Assembly (NCBI GenBank): GCA_964370075.1
Contig: CAYJHC010000011.1
Coordinates: 1-28,047, forward strand
Origin: CAYJHC01 sp964370075
GTDB taxonomy: Bacteria; Bacillota; Clostridia; Peptostreptococcales; Anaerovoracaceae
Direction of reading: 5' to 3'
Length of the DNA: 28,047 bases
Shown piece by piece: positions 14,587-21,903 of the stretch. Each line of letters begins with the position of its first letter. Within the stretch, counting starts at the first letter, position 1. The notes beneath the pieces were generated by a model. That model searched no databases. It was not told the origin of the DNA and worked only from the letters and a program-made list of their open reading frames with translations. The position numbers were made by a program, and so were the translations under genes.

Positions 14587-15762
14587 TTAAATCCAAGGTT
14601 TATCTAATACAGAAATGATTTGATCCATTCTAGCATAAAGGTACAGTTGGATATCCCCGTCTGATTTATCTTCCAGAGAAAGAATTGACTTTGCTTTGGA
14701 AAGCCTATATCTTATAGTGTTGCTATGCTGAAACAAAGTGTCAGAAGTTAGGTTAATATCATTGTTGCACTTAGTATAAGCAATTATAGTTTCTTTTAAC
14801 CTGGAATTGTGTTCGTGGTCATATTTCTCTAGCAATCCATTAATATGATTATAATAATTTCGAGTTTTTGAATAGCAGAATTCTGAAAAAATTAATGTAT
14901 CTGCTCCTAAATCGTTAAAAGAAAGAAAATATAATCTATCAACTTGGGCAACTGCTTGAGTGAAGAGAACTTCGTGAATAGATGCCTTCATCTGGGATAA
15001 GTTGTTTTTTGGTTGGCTAAGATTTATATAAAAGTCGGTTGTAGATATAGAAAGGGATCCTAACAAAGTAGTTATAGCTTCGTTTGGATATGCATCTTTT
15101 TCAAAGGAAAAAATTAGCAAGAAACACTTATTGCATTTGATAAAGCTGTAGGCAAAATTTTGAGTGAGGGTATTTGCTTTGTTCTGATTAATACAATGAG
15201 AAAGTTTATCTGATAATTGAGTTTCAAATTGCTCTTCATTTTTTGGTGAAATGCAAATGCACTGATAATTATCAAAAAATAAAGGGTTAATACTATAGGA
15301 TAAAGTTTTTATTTCTTCAGGGTCATTGCTTCCTACAATATTTCGAAGAGTCTTTAAATTGAACCAATTTGAGCCTTGATTGATTAGGGCATGCTTAACC
15401 TCATAAATCATATCATCCATATAAGTGTCATTAAAAAAGAAAATTGGAATGTTATGTAAATCTGCAAGTTCAGTTATTTTTTTTGGAAGACTTGTGCACC
15501 AAACGGTTTTAATTGCAATGGCAGAAACTTTTACCTCAAGTAAGGTTCTTAAAGAAGCATATAGAAGTTCATAATTATCTTTAACATTAGATAAACTTGT
15601 TACAACAAACTCTCCCTCATTAAAGGTTTTTCTTATATCCTCGATACTTTCCCACTCAAATATACCAGTTCCCTTAACAATATTTTGTAGGGTGGAAGGG
15701 TTGTTGCATAATTTAAGCTGATCCATTTTTGGAAGCGTAAGTAATTGGGATACACTTATCAA
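14587..15762 (-). CDS. PucR family transcriptional regulator
   Basis: A 391-residue protein. Residues 1-125 match the PucR N-terminal sensor domain (ISVSQLLTLP, then EFVVTSLSNVKDN, then VSAIAIKT, then ADLHNIPIFF). The middle (about 165-290) is a GGDEF-like/CdaR-type region, and about 320-385 is the PucR C-terminal helix-turn-helix (LKETIIAYTKCNNDINLTSD, then TIRYRLSKAKSIL). PucR/CdaR regulators typically activate catabolic genes for purines, amino acids, sugar acids or gamma-aminobutyrate when the substrate is present. The gene is divergent from the class V PLP enzyme, with 204 bases between the starts and a dyad in that gap. It converges on the saccharopine-dehydrogenase-like gene. Both are therefore likely targets. 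AGGAG-like GGAGAATTAA precedes the ATG. Confidence 0.85.
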   Translation of the reverse strand: MISVSQLLTLPKMDQLKLCNNPSTLQNIVKGTGIFEWESIEDIRKTFNEGEFVVTSLSNVKDNYELLYASLRTLLEVKVSAIAIKTVWCTSLPKKITELADLHNIPIFFFNDTYMDDMIYEVKHALINQGSNWFNLKTLRNIVGSNDPEEIKTLSYSINPLFFDNYQCICISPKNEEQFETQLSDKLSHCINQNKANTLTQNFAYSFIKCNKCFLLIFSFEKDAYPNEAITTLLGSLSISTTDFYINLSQPKNNLSQMKASIHEVLFTQAVAQVDRLYFLSFNDLGADTLIFSEFCYSKTRNYYNHINGLLEKYDHEHNSRLKETIIAYTKCNNDINLTSDTLFQHSNTIRYRLSKAKSILSLEDKSDGDIQLYLYARMDQIISVLDKPWI

Positions 15763-15804
15763 ATTAATTCTCCTATTTTCATTATTTTGTAATTTTTACA
15801 TAAA

Positions 15805-15821
15805 CATAAAGTTATTTTATG
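15805..15821. promoter_or_regulatory. 17-bp dyad between the PucR gene and the class V PLP gene, candidate operator
   Basis: CATAAA and TTTATG flank GTTAT (15811-15815) as a perfect six-base inverted repeat. It lies just upstream of the -35 of the class V gene, a classical activator position, and 43 bases before the PucR start. Confidence 0.45.
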
Positions 15822-15832
15822 ACTTTTTCCAA

Positions 15833-15861
15833 TTGAAAGTGAAATCAAATTCTTGTATATT
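15833..15861 (+). promoter_or_regulatory. Promoter of the class V PLP enzyme
   Basis: TTGAAA (15833-15838), 17 bases, TATATT (15856-15861). Transcription would start near 15868, about 100 bases before ATG 15967. Confidence 0.6.
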
Positions 15862-15966
15862 ATAGCATAAGGAAGATATATAATAATAAAGAAAAATGAT
15901 ATTATCAATATAATAGGAAGCCGAGAGTACACTTAAGAGAATAAATTAAGAAAAAAGGAGAGAAGA

Positions 15967-17238
15967 ATGAAAGAGTTTAAGTTTGATATTGATTACGTTA
16001 GACAACAGTTCCCTGCACTTGCAACTACTGTAAATGGATACCCAGCAGCATTTCTAGATGGGCCGGGAGGAACTCAGGTTCCAAATAGAGTTGTTGAGAA
16101 GGTTAATAATTATATGTATTACACTAATGCCAACTGTGACGGAGAGTTTAAAACTTCAAGAGATAGCGATGCGGCAGTACTAAATGCAAGAGCAGTGTAT
16201 GCTGATTTTTTTAATTGCGACCCAGAAGAAGTTGCCTTTGGGGAAAACACTTCAACCGTTGCGTTTAAAATAGCACTTGGGCTGGCTAGAACTATGGAAA
16301 AAGGTGATGAAATAATTATTACAGACATTGACCACGAAGGGAATAGGTCACCGTGGAGAACTTTAGAAGACTTTGGAATGGTGGTTAAATCTATTAAAGT
16401 GAATCCTGAAACAGCACAATTGGATTTTGAAGATTTTAAGTCAAAGCTTTCTGATAAGACAAAGGTATTAGCTATCAACTGGGCAGCTAATGGGTGTGGA
16501 ACAATTAGTGATATTAAGAAGTTTATTGATGAAGCGCATAAAGTAGGTGCGATTGCCTGTGTTGATGCTGTTCACTATGCTCCTCATAGACCAATTGATG
16601 TGAAGGAAATTGGAATGGATGTTCTGTACTGTTCTGCTTATAAATTCTGTGGCCCTCACCTTGGGATTATTTACATGAATAAAGACTTAGGAGAAAAAAC
16701 TAGGACCATTAGAGTTATGGCTGATGATAACTTAGACATGCCTTTGAAATTAGAAACTGGAACAATTGCAAAAGAACTTGTTTGTGGAGCGGCAGAAGCT
16801 GTTGAATTTATTGCGGATATAGGTGAAAGGCATATGGATTTCTTCCAAGATGAAATAAAACATTTAGAAGGAAGAAGAAAAAACATCGTTGCTGGAATGC
16901 TTGCTATAGATCATTATGAAGATGGGTTGGCTAAAGGCTTAAGAGCTAAGCTTAGAGAAATTGAAGGTGTTAAAATTTATGGCCCAGCAGAAGATGCAGA
17001 AAGAACCTGTACAGTTTCTTTCTTGATTGAAGGACATAACACAAATGATCTTGCGAAATTTATGGGTGAAAAAGGCCTATTTGTTTGGGATGGCCATTAT
17101 TATGCAATGGAGTTGATTACAGAAGTTTGGAAGCTTAGAGAAGTTGGTGGGCTTTTGAGAGTAGGATTTGCACCTTACAATATGGTCCTAGAAGTGGATA
17201 GGGTTGTAGAAGCAGTGAAAGAGTTTATTGCGAGATAA
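15967..17238 (+). CDS. Class V PLP enzyme, cysteine desulfurase-like (TIGR01976-type), no catalytic Cys
   Basis: A 423-residue fold-type I PLP enzyme. It has an AFLDGPGGTQVP start region, H123 in DIDHEGN (stacks on PLP), D200 and H203 in VDAVHYAPH, and the PLP lysine K226 in SAYKFCGPH. This matches the cysteine-desulfurase-like VC1184 subfamily (TIGR01976). The loop that carries the persulfide-forming cysteine in true desulfurases (xGxHCA) reads VWDGHYYAMEL here, so it should not make persulfide by the standard route. Aminotransferase, lyase or epimerase activity is possible. AAAGGAG precedes ATG 15967. Divergent from the PucR regulator, it is the likely main target of that regulator. Confidence 0.83.
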   Translation: MKEFKFDIDYVRQQFPALATTVNGYPAAFLDGPGGTQVPNRVVEKVNNYMYYTNANCDGEFKTSRDSDAAVLNARAVYADFFNCDPEEVAFGENTSTVAFKIALGLARTMEKGDEIIITDIDHEGNRSPWRTLEDFGMVVKSIKVNPETAQLDFEDFKSKLSDKTKVLAINWAANGCGTISDIKKFIDEAHKVGAIACVDAVHYAPHRPIDVKEIGMDVLYCSAYKFCGPHLGIIYMNKDLGEKTRTIRVMADDNLDMPLKLETGTIAKELVCGAAEAVEFIADIGERHMDFFQDEIKHLEGRRKNIVAGMLAIDHYEDGLAKGLRAKLREIEGVKIYGPAEDAERTCTVSFLIEGHNTNDLAKFMGEKGLFVWDGHYYAMELITEVWKLREVGGLLRVGFAPYNMVLEVDRVVEAVKEFIAR

Positions 17239-17240
17239 TA

Positions 17241-17330
17241 GGCGGGCAAACCTACATAAACTGCTATATGGAAACGATGGAAACGAAGTTACTGTAGCTT
17301 TCGAAAAAATTAGTACTCGCCGCTTATTTT
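17241..17330. other. Structured intergenic element after the class V PLP gene
   Basis: GGCGGG (17241-17246) can pair with CTCGCC (17316-17321), enclosing about 70 bases. Inside are a perfect tandem 9-mer TGGAAACGA (17269-17277 and 17278-17286) and a small stem CGAAG/CTTTCG. CTTATTTT follows, so it may be a long terminator for the class V gene. No known RNA family is recognised. Confidence 0.35.
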
Positions 17331-17383
17331 GATAAAATAAATGCTAATGTTTATGAATTGAAAAATGAAAATAAGAGGGATTT

Positions 17384-17869
17384 ATGAAAATTATTAATGC
17401 AAAAAAAGAGCATTTCGCTGAAATATTAAAGTACAATGAAGATTTGGTACATTTTTTATCACCTATGGATTTAGAACATCTAAGAGAGATGGATAAAGAG
17501 CTTTTACTCCATAAAGTGGTTGTAGAAGATGATAAAGTATTAGGATTCTTGATGGCTTTTGAAGAAAATGCAAACTATGATAATGAAAACTTTCTTTGGT
17601 TTAAAGAAAGAATGGGAAAATTTATTTATATAGATAGAATAGTAATTCCGAATGAAAACCAAGGTAGAGGAATAGGCAAGTTGCTATACGACTTTGTTTT
17701 TGAGTTTGGGAAAGCGGAAGGTTATGATTTGGTAACCTGTGAAATTGACATAAAGCCTCCAAATGAAACCTCTTTGAAATTCCACAAGAAAATGGGTTTT
17801 GAAGAAAAGGGAAGACAGGTTCTTAGTGGAGGTAAAAAAGAAGTATCTCTACAAGTTAAAACATTATAA
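17384..17869 (+). CDS. GNAT family N-acetyltransferase
   Basis: A 161-residue single-domain GNAT enzyme that transfers an acetyl group from acetyl-CoA to an amine. Strands beta-4 and motif A are clear: YIDRIVIPNENQGRGIGKLL (82-101) contains the acetyl-CoA pyrophosphate loop Q-x-x-G-x-G (93-98). Motif B is NETSLKFHKKMGFEEKGR. AAGAGGG precedes ATG 17384. It follows the class V gene by 145 bases in the same direction; whether it belongs to the PucR-linked unit is unclear. Substrate unknown. Confidence 0.85.
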   Translation: MKIINAKKEHFAEILKYNEDLVHFLSPMDLEHLREMDKELLLHKVVVEDDKVLGFLMAFEENANYDNENFLWFKERMGKFIYIDRIVIPNENQGRGIGKLLYDFVFEFGKAEGYDLVTCEIDIKPPNETSLKFHKKMGFEEKGRQVLSGGKKEVSLQVKTL

Positions 17870-17992
17870 CTTAAGAGGATGAAGAAATATTAGATATAAA
17901 TACATAACCCGGCTAAAGCTTTAAATATGTTTTAGTTCGAAAAGAAAGATGTCGATTGTAATGAGTTTAGGATAATAGAATCTAGTAATAAG

Positions 17993-18027
17993 ATAGTGTA
18001 GCAGTAAAGTTGTTACACTATTTTTTT
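17993..18027 (+). terminator. Intrinsic terminator of the GNAT gene
   Basis: ATAGTGTAGC (17993-18002) pairs with GTTACACTAT (18012-18021), one G-T pair, and is followed by seven Ts (18021-18027). The 120 bases between the GNAT stop and this hairpin contain no recognisable feature. Confidence 0.8.
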
Positions 18028-18046
18028 CGTTTAGCCTTGTAAATCC

Positions 18047-18075
18047 TTTTAACTTGTGGGTAAATATGATATTAT
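18047..18075 (+). promoter_or_regulatory. rho: rho promoter with extended -10
   Basis: TATTAT at 18070-18075 has the extended TG at 18067-18068. A weak TTTTAA -35 lies at 18047-18052 with 17-base spacing. The start near 18082 gives a leader of about 100 bases. Confidence 0.55.
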
Positions 18076-18104
18076 GTAACAGAAGAAAGTGCATAAGCGC
18101 TAAG

Positions 18105-18158
18105 TCGAAAAAATCTAAAGAATCTAATTACTCAAAGAATTCTAAAAAATTCTAATCA
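18105..18158 (+). promoter_or_regulatory. rho: rho leader with TC dinucleotides every nine bases (rut-like, candidate autoregulatory site)
   Basis: In this nearly G-free leader, TC dinucleotides have their C at 18106, 18115, 18124, 18133, 18142, 18152 and 18157, giving intervals of 9, 9, 9, 9, 10 and 5. The units read like degenerate copies of TCTAAA plus three bases. Rho primary sites bind YC dinucleotides in unstructured, C-over-G RNA, one per subunit, so six evenly spaced TC steps fit a hexamer. Autogenous control is inferred. Confidence 0.5.
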
Positions 18159-18181
18159 ATTAAAAGAAGGAGTCTTTCCAC

Positions 18182-19720
18182 ATGGATGATAAAATGTTTA
18201 AAGAAAAAAAAGTAGGTGAGCTTAGAGAAATGGCTCGCTCAATTGGTGTTGAACGTACCGAAAAAATGAAAAAAGCTGAACTTATTGCGGCTATTATGGA
18301 GCTTGCGCAAAAAGAGAAAGAGAAAAATGAAGCTGAAGGGATAGTCAGTATACAAGAGGGCGAAGGAAAGATTAAGAAAGAAGCTAATAAGCCAATAAGA
18401 AAAAATAACATGAGAGTCCCAAGAGAAGAGGCGGTTTTAAGGTCAGATAGCAATGTTAAAGAAGAGCTACCTGAGGTAGAGGATAAAGAGAAAGAAAAAG
18501 TTGCATCTAAGGGGAGAAATAGTTCGGAGAAGAGAGAAGTTGCTAGGAAGGATGCTCAGGGGAAGGAGTTTTCTGGAATAGAAAGTAAACCTGTAGTTCA
18601 ACAGCGAATAGTTGAGGGTATTTTAGAAATTCCGCCAGAAAGTAGCTTTGGATTTCTTAGATTTCATAATTTTATGAGTAGTGAAGATGATATATATGTT
18701 TCTCCAGTTTTAATTAAAAAATTCAGACTTAGAACAGGGGATAAAATAAAAGGGAAAGTAAGAGAAGCTAAGCCAGGAGATAAGTTTGGGAGTTTGATTG
18801 CTCCAGAAGCAGTAAATGGTGATGAGCCTGAAAAGGCAAGGCTAAGAAAGAACTTTGATGACCTAACTCCAATTTTTCCGACAGAAAGGCTAAAGTTAGA
18901 AAAAAGTCGAGGAGAGATAGCTGCCAGGTTAATTGACCTTATTTCACCTATAGGGAAAGGGCAAAGAGGCATAATTGTAGCGCCACCAAAAGCAGGAAAA
19001 ACTACACTTCTAAAGCTAATTACAAATAGAATTGAAGAAGATCATCCTGAAGCGGAGCTAATAGTTCTGTTAATTGATGAAAGGCCCGAAGAAGTTACGG
19101 ATATGAAAAGATCTATGAAGGGGAATGGCGAGGTAATTTACTCTACTTTTGATGAGCAACCACAAAATCATGTAAAGGTTGCAGAAATGGTTCTTGCTAG
19201 AGCTCAAAGATTAGCTGAGCAGGGCAAGGATGTAGTGATACTTCTTGATAGTATAACAAGGCTGGCGCGAGCATATAACCTGGTGTTGCCATCATCAGGA
19301 AGAACCTTGTCTGGTGGATTTGATCCTGGAGCACTTTACAAGCCAAAAAAATTCTTTGGTGCAGCTAGAAATATTGAAGAAGGTGGAAGCATTACAATTC
19401 TAGCTACAGCTTTAGTGGAAACAGGAAGCAGAATGGATGATGTTATATTTGAGGAATTCAAAGGGACAGGAAATATGGAGCTTCATCTAGACAGGAAACT
19501 TTCAGAGAGAAGAATCTTCCCAGCTATTAACTTAAATAAATCAGGAACTAGGAAGGAAGAAAATCTTCTTAGTTATGAAGAATTAGAAGCTACGTGGTAT
19601 CTAAGAAGGTTGTTGGGAGATGGCTCCAATCAGGATACCATGGAGAAAATTATTACAAACCTGTCTTACACTAGAAACAATGCGGAATTTATTAAAATTC
19701 TAAAAGAACTTAAGTTTTAG
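18182..19720 (+). CDS. rho: Transcription termination factor Rho
   Basis: A 512-residue hexameric RNA-dependent ATPase/translocase that ends transcription. Residues 5-43 are the SAP-like Rho N-terminal helix bundle (KVGELREMARSIGV). About 44-138 is a highly charged, low-complexity insert, as in many Clostridia. About 143-212 is the cold-shock-like RNA-binding fold (GILEIPPESSFGFLR, then DDIYVSP). The RecA-type motor has Walker A APPKAGKTT (267-275), Walker B VVILLD (351-356), the Q-loop KNLVLPSSGRTLSGGFD region (here YNLVLPSSGRTLSGGFD) and R-loop MELHLDRKLSERRIFPAI. AAGGAG precedes ATG 18182. The usual rpmE (L31) gene is not directly downstream; a DUF1385-PrmC fusion is. Confidence 0.96.
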   Translation: MDDKMFKEKKVGELREMARSIGVERTEKMKKAELIAAIMELAQKEKEKNEAEGIVSIQEGEGKIKKEANKPIRKNNMRVPREEAVLRSDSNVKEELPEVEDKEKEKVASKGRNSSEKREVARKDAQGKEFSGIESKPVVQQRIVEGILEIPPESSFGFLRFHNFMSSEDDIYVSPVLIKKFRLRTGDKIKGKVREAKPGDKFGSLIAPEAVNGDEPEKARLRKNFDDLTPIFPTERLKLEKSRGEIAARLIDLISPIGKGQRGIIVAPPKAGKTTLLKLITNRIEEDHPEAELIVLLIDERPEEVTDMKRSMKGNGEVIYSTFDEQPQNHVKVAEMVLARAQRLAEQGKDVVILLDSITRLARAYNLVLPSSGRTLSGGFDPGALYKPKKFFGAARNIEEGGSITILATALVETGSRMDDVIFEEFKGTGNMELHLDRKLSERRIFPAINLNKSGTRKEENLLSYEELEATWYLRRLLGDGSNQDTMEKIITNLSYTRNNAEFIKILKELKF

Positions 19721-19908
19721 TGCGCTGAATAAATGTGAAGGAACTACTTGAGTATAATGGGGAGTAATAATACTAAGGGATAATTTTTAAACAGATTTAG
19801 GGAGATTGTCTTTAGAGTTGCGCTTTTTTTAGACGTGCTGTAGGAGAAATTGCTGATTAAAGAAAAACACCATAAATGATGCACAAGTAAAAAGAAAATA
19901 GGGAAGTT

Positions 19909-21843
19909 ATGGATTTAAACAAAATATTTATTAAAAATGCAAAACCTACTAAAGTAGGCGGTCAAGCTGTATTAGATGGAATAATGATGAAGGGAGAGTC
20001 AAAAACTGCTTTGGTTATGAGGCTTCCAGATCACTCTTTGTACGGAAAAGTTACGAGAAAGGCAGCCCCTAAAAGTTGGACTAAAGTTCCGATAATTAGA
20101 GGGGTTGGTATTTTTGGTGGGGCTCTAATTGAAGGGGTAAAAACAATAATGAACTCTGCTGATATACTAGAAAAGTATGATGGAGAAAACGCCTTGGAAG
20201 ATGATAGGTTTACAAGGTGGATGAATAAGAAGTTTGGCAAAGAAAAAGCTTGGAATATATTGATGTACATAACTGTTGCTTTCTCGCTGGCGCTTTCCAT
20301 AGGGCTTTTTATAATTATTCCAACAGCATTGGTAAGCCTGGGAAAATTGATTTGGGATAATACAATTTTCCTTAACATAATTGAAGGTATAGTAAGGATA
20401 ATTATTTTCCTGATATACATATTACTAGTATCAAAAGTCAAAGAAATAAAAGACGTATTTAGGTATCATGGTGCAGAACATAAAACCATACACTGCTTCG
20501 AAAGTGGAGAAGAGCTTACGGTAGAAAACTGTAGAAAGTTTACTACGCTCCACCCTAGATGTGGGACTAGCTTTTTAGTCTTTGTATTAATTATTAGCCT
20601 TATTCTGTTTTCTTTCTTGGGTTGGCCTAATATTTTTATTAGGATAGCATCAAGGCTATTGTTACTTCCTGTAATTGCAGGCATATCTTATGAACTTCTA
20701 AGGTGGGCAGGAAGAAGCGATAGTTGGCTAGTGAAAATACTCAGCCTACCGGGTATTTACTTACAGAAGATTACTACGGCAGAACCAACCGACCAACAAC
20801 TAGAGGTGGCAATTGTTGCTCTAAAAGCGGCTACAAAAGCTAAAGGACCAGTGGGGGAGGGTTTATGTGACTCGGAAGGGAATATTATTAAGAACGTGAA
20901 GGCGTTAATGACTTTGGGGGAAAAAGAGCTAGTTAATAGAGGAATTGATGAAAGGGAGGCAAAGGCGCAAAGTGAATTGCTGTATTGCCACTTAAAAGGG
21001 GTTAGTAGAGGAGAACTGTTTAATTTTTGGAAAAAAGAGGTTACAGGTTCTGAGATAAAAAGATATAATAACTATATTCTAAGAAAAGCGAGTGGAGAAC
21101 CTTTGGAGTATATCACAGGAACACAAGAGTTTATGGGGCTTGAGTTTATTGTAAATGAAAATGTTTTAATTCCAAGACACGATACAGAAGTAGTAGTTCT
21201 TAAGGCGGAAGAACTTCTTCGGAATATGGAAAATAATAATTTGGAAGAAATGAATACCGAAGATTTAGATGTCAATGGCCTCGAAGCTGAAGAGGTTAAT
21301 CCTGATAATATCAATGAGAATAAATTGGATAAAATTAGAGTGTTGGATCTTTGTTGCGGAAGCGGAGCAATAGGAATATCTATAAATCAAAGAATTGGAG
21401 ATGACAAGATTGACCTTTCCTTAAGTGATATTAGTGAAGAGGCTCTGTTGGTTACAGGAAAGAATATCAGGAAACATAAAATAGAAAGTTGTATTATTCA
21501 AAGCAACCTTTTTGAAAATATTCAAGGTGACTATAGTATGATTATTTCGAATCCACCATATATTCCTACTAAAGAAATCGAAGAATTAATGATTGAAGTT
21601 AGATCTCATGAACCCATTTTAGCTTTAGATGGTGGGGATGATGGATTACATTTTTATAGAAAAATAATTGAACAAGCTGCTGAATATCTTCAAATAGGGG
21701 GAGCATTAGTATTTGAGGTTGGACATGGCCAAGGAATTTATGTGAAAGACCTTATGGAAAAACAAGGCATTTATGAAAACCTAGAAGTTATTTATGACCT
21801 AGATAATAAAGAGAGAGGTGTTGCAGCCATACGAGTAAGATAA
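19909..21843 (+). CDS. prmC: Fusion of DUF1385 membrane protein (YqhQ-like) and release factor glutamine methyltransferase PrmC
   Basis: One uninterrupted 644-residue frame encodes two normally separate proteins. Residues 1-305 are DUF1385: KVGGQAVLDGIMMKGE at the start, two hydrophobic helix pairs (about 118-145 and 155-175, then 220-262), YHGAEHK (186-192), HPRCGTSF (215-222) and PTDQQLEVAI at its end. Residues about 325-644 are PrmC, which methylates the GGQ glutamine of RF1/RF2: helical N-terminal domain, LIPRHDTEVVV (420-430), SAM loop LDLCCGSG (479-486) and catalytic NPPY (548-551). An acidic N/E-rich insert (438-474) separates the PrmC lid from the SAM domain. ATG 20908 (residue 334) has AAGG upstream and could permit a separate PrmC product. 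There is no prfA after it, unlike the common order. Confidence 0.9.
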   Translation: MDLNKIFIKNAKPTKVGGQAVLDGIMMKGESKTALVMRLPDHSLYGKVTRKAAPKSWTKVPIIRGVGIFGGALIEGVKTIMNSADILEKYDGENALEDDRFTRWMNKKFGKEKAWNILMYITVAFSLALSIGLFIIIPTALVSLGKLIWDNTIFLNIIEGIVRIIIFLIYILLVSKVKEIKDVFRYHGAEHKTIHCFESGEELTVENCRKFTTLHPRCGTSFLVFVLIISLILFSFLGWPNIFIRIASRLLLLPVIAGISYELLRWAGRSDSWLVKILSLPGIYLQKITTAEPTDQQLEVAIVALKAATKAKGPVGEGLCDSEGNIIKNVKALMTLGEKELVNRGIDEREAKAQSELLYCHLKGVSRGELFNFWKKEVTGSEIKRYNNYILRKASGEPLEYITGTQEFMGLEFIVNENVLIPRHDTEVVVLKAEELLRNMENNNLEEMNTEDLDVNGLEAEEVNPDNINENKLDKIRVLDLCCGSGAIGISINQRIGDDKIDLSLSDISEEALLVTGKNIRKHKIESCIIQSNLFENIQGDYSMIISNPPYIPTKEIEELMIEVRSHEPILALDGGDDGLHFYRKIIEQAAEYLQIGGALVFEVGHGQGIYVKDLMEKQGIYENLEVIYDLDNKERGVAAIRVR

Positions 21844-21863
21844 CTCTAGCATGAAAAGAAAAA

Positions 21864-21903
21864 ATAAGACCACTGATAAACTCGGTTTATCTTGTGGTCT
21901 TAT
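21864..21903 (-). terminator. Terminator of the PHP gene, stem includes its stop codon
   Basis: ATAAGACCAC (21864-21873) pairs with GTGGTCTTAT (21894-21903), with an inner GATAAAC/GTTTATC stem. On the minus strand it is followed by TTTTTCTTTT. The PHP stop (21900-21902) lies inside the stem. On the plus strand the tail is poor, so it is less effective for the fusion gene. Confidence 0.75.

Noticed and set aside
13091..15870. AGCATAA shared upstream of the saccharopine-dehydrogenase-like and class V PLP genes (13091 and 15864)
   Set aside because: A seven-base match in AT-rich DNA is expected by chance, and the flanking bases differ.
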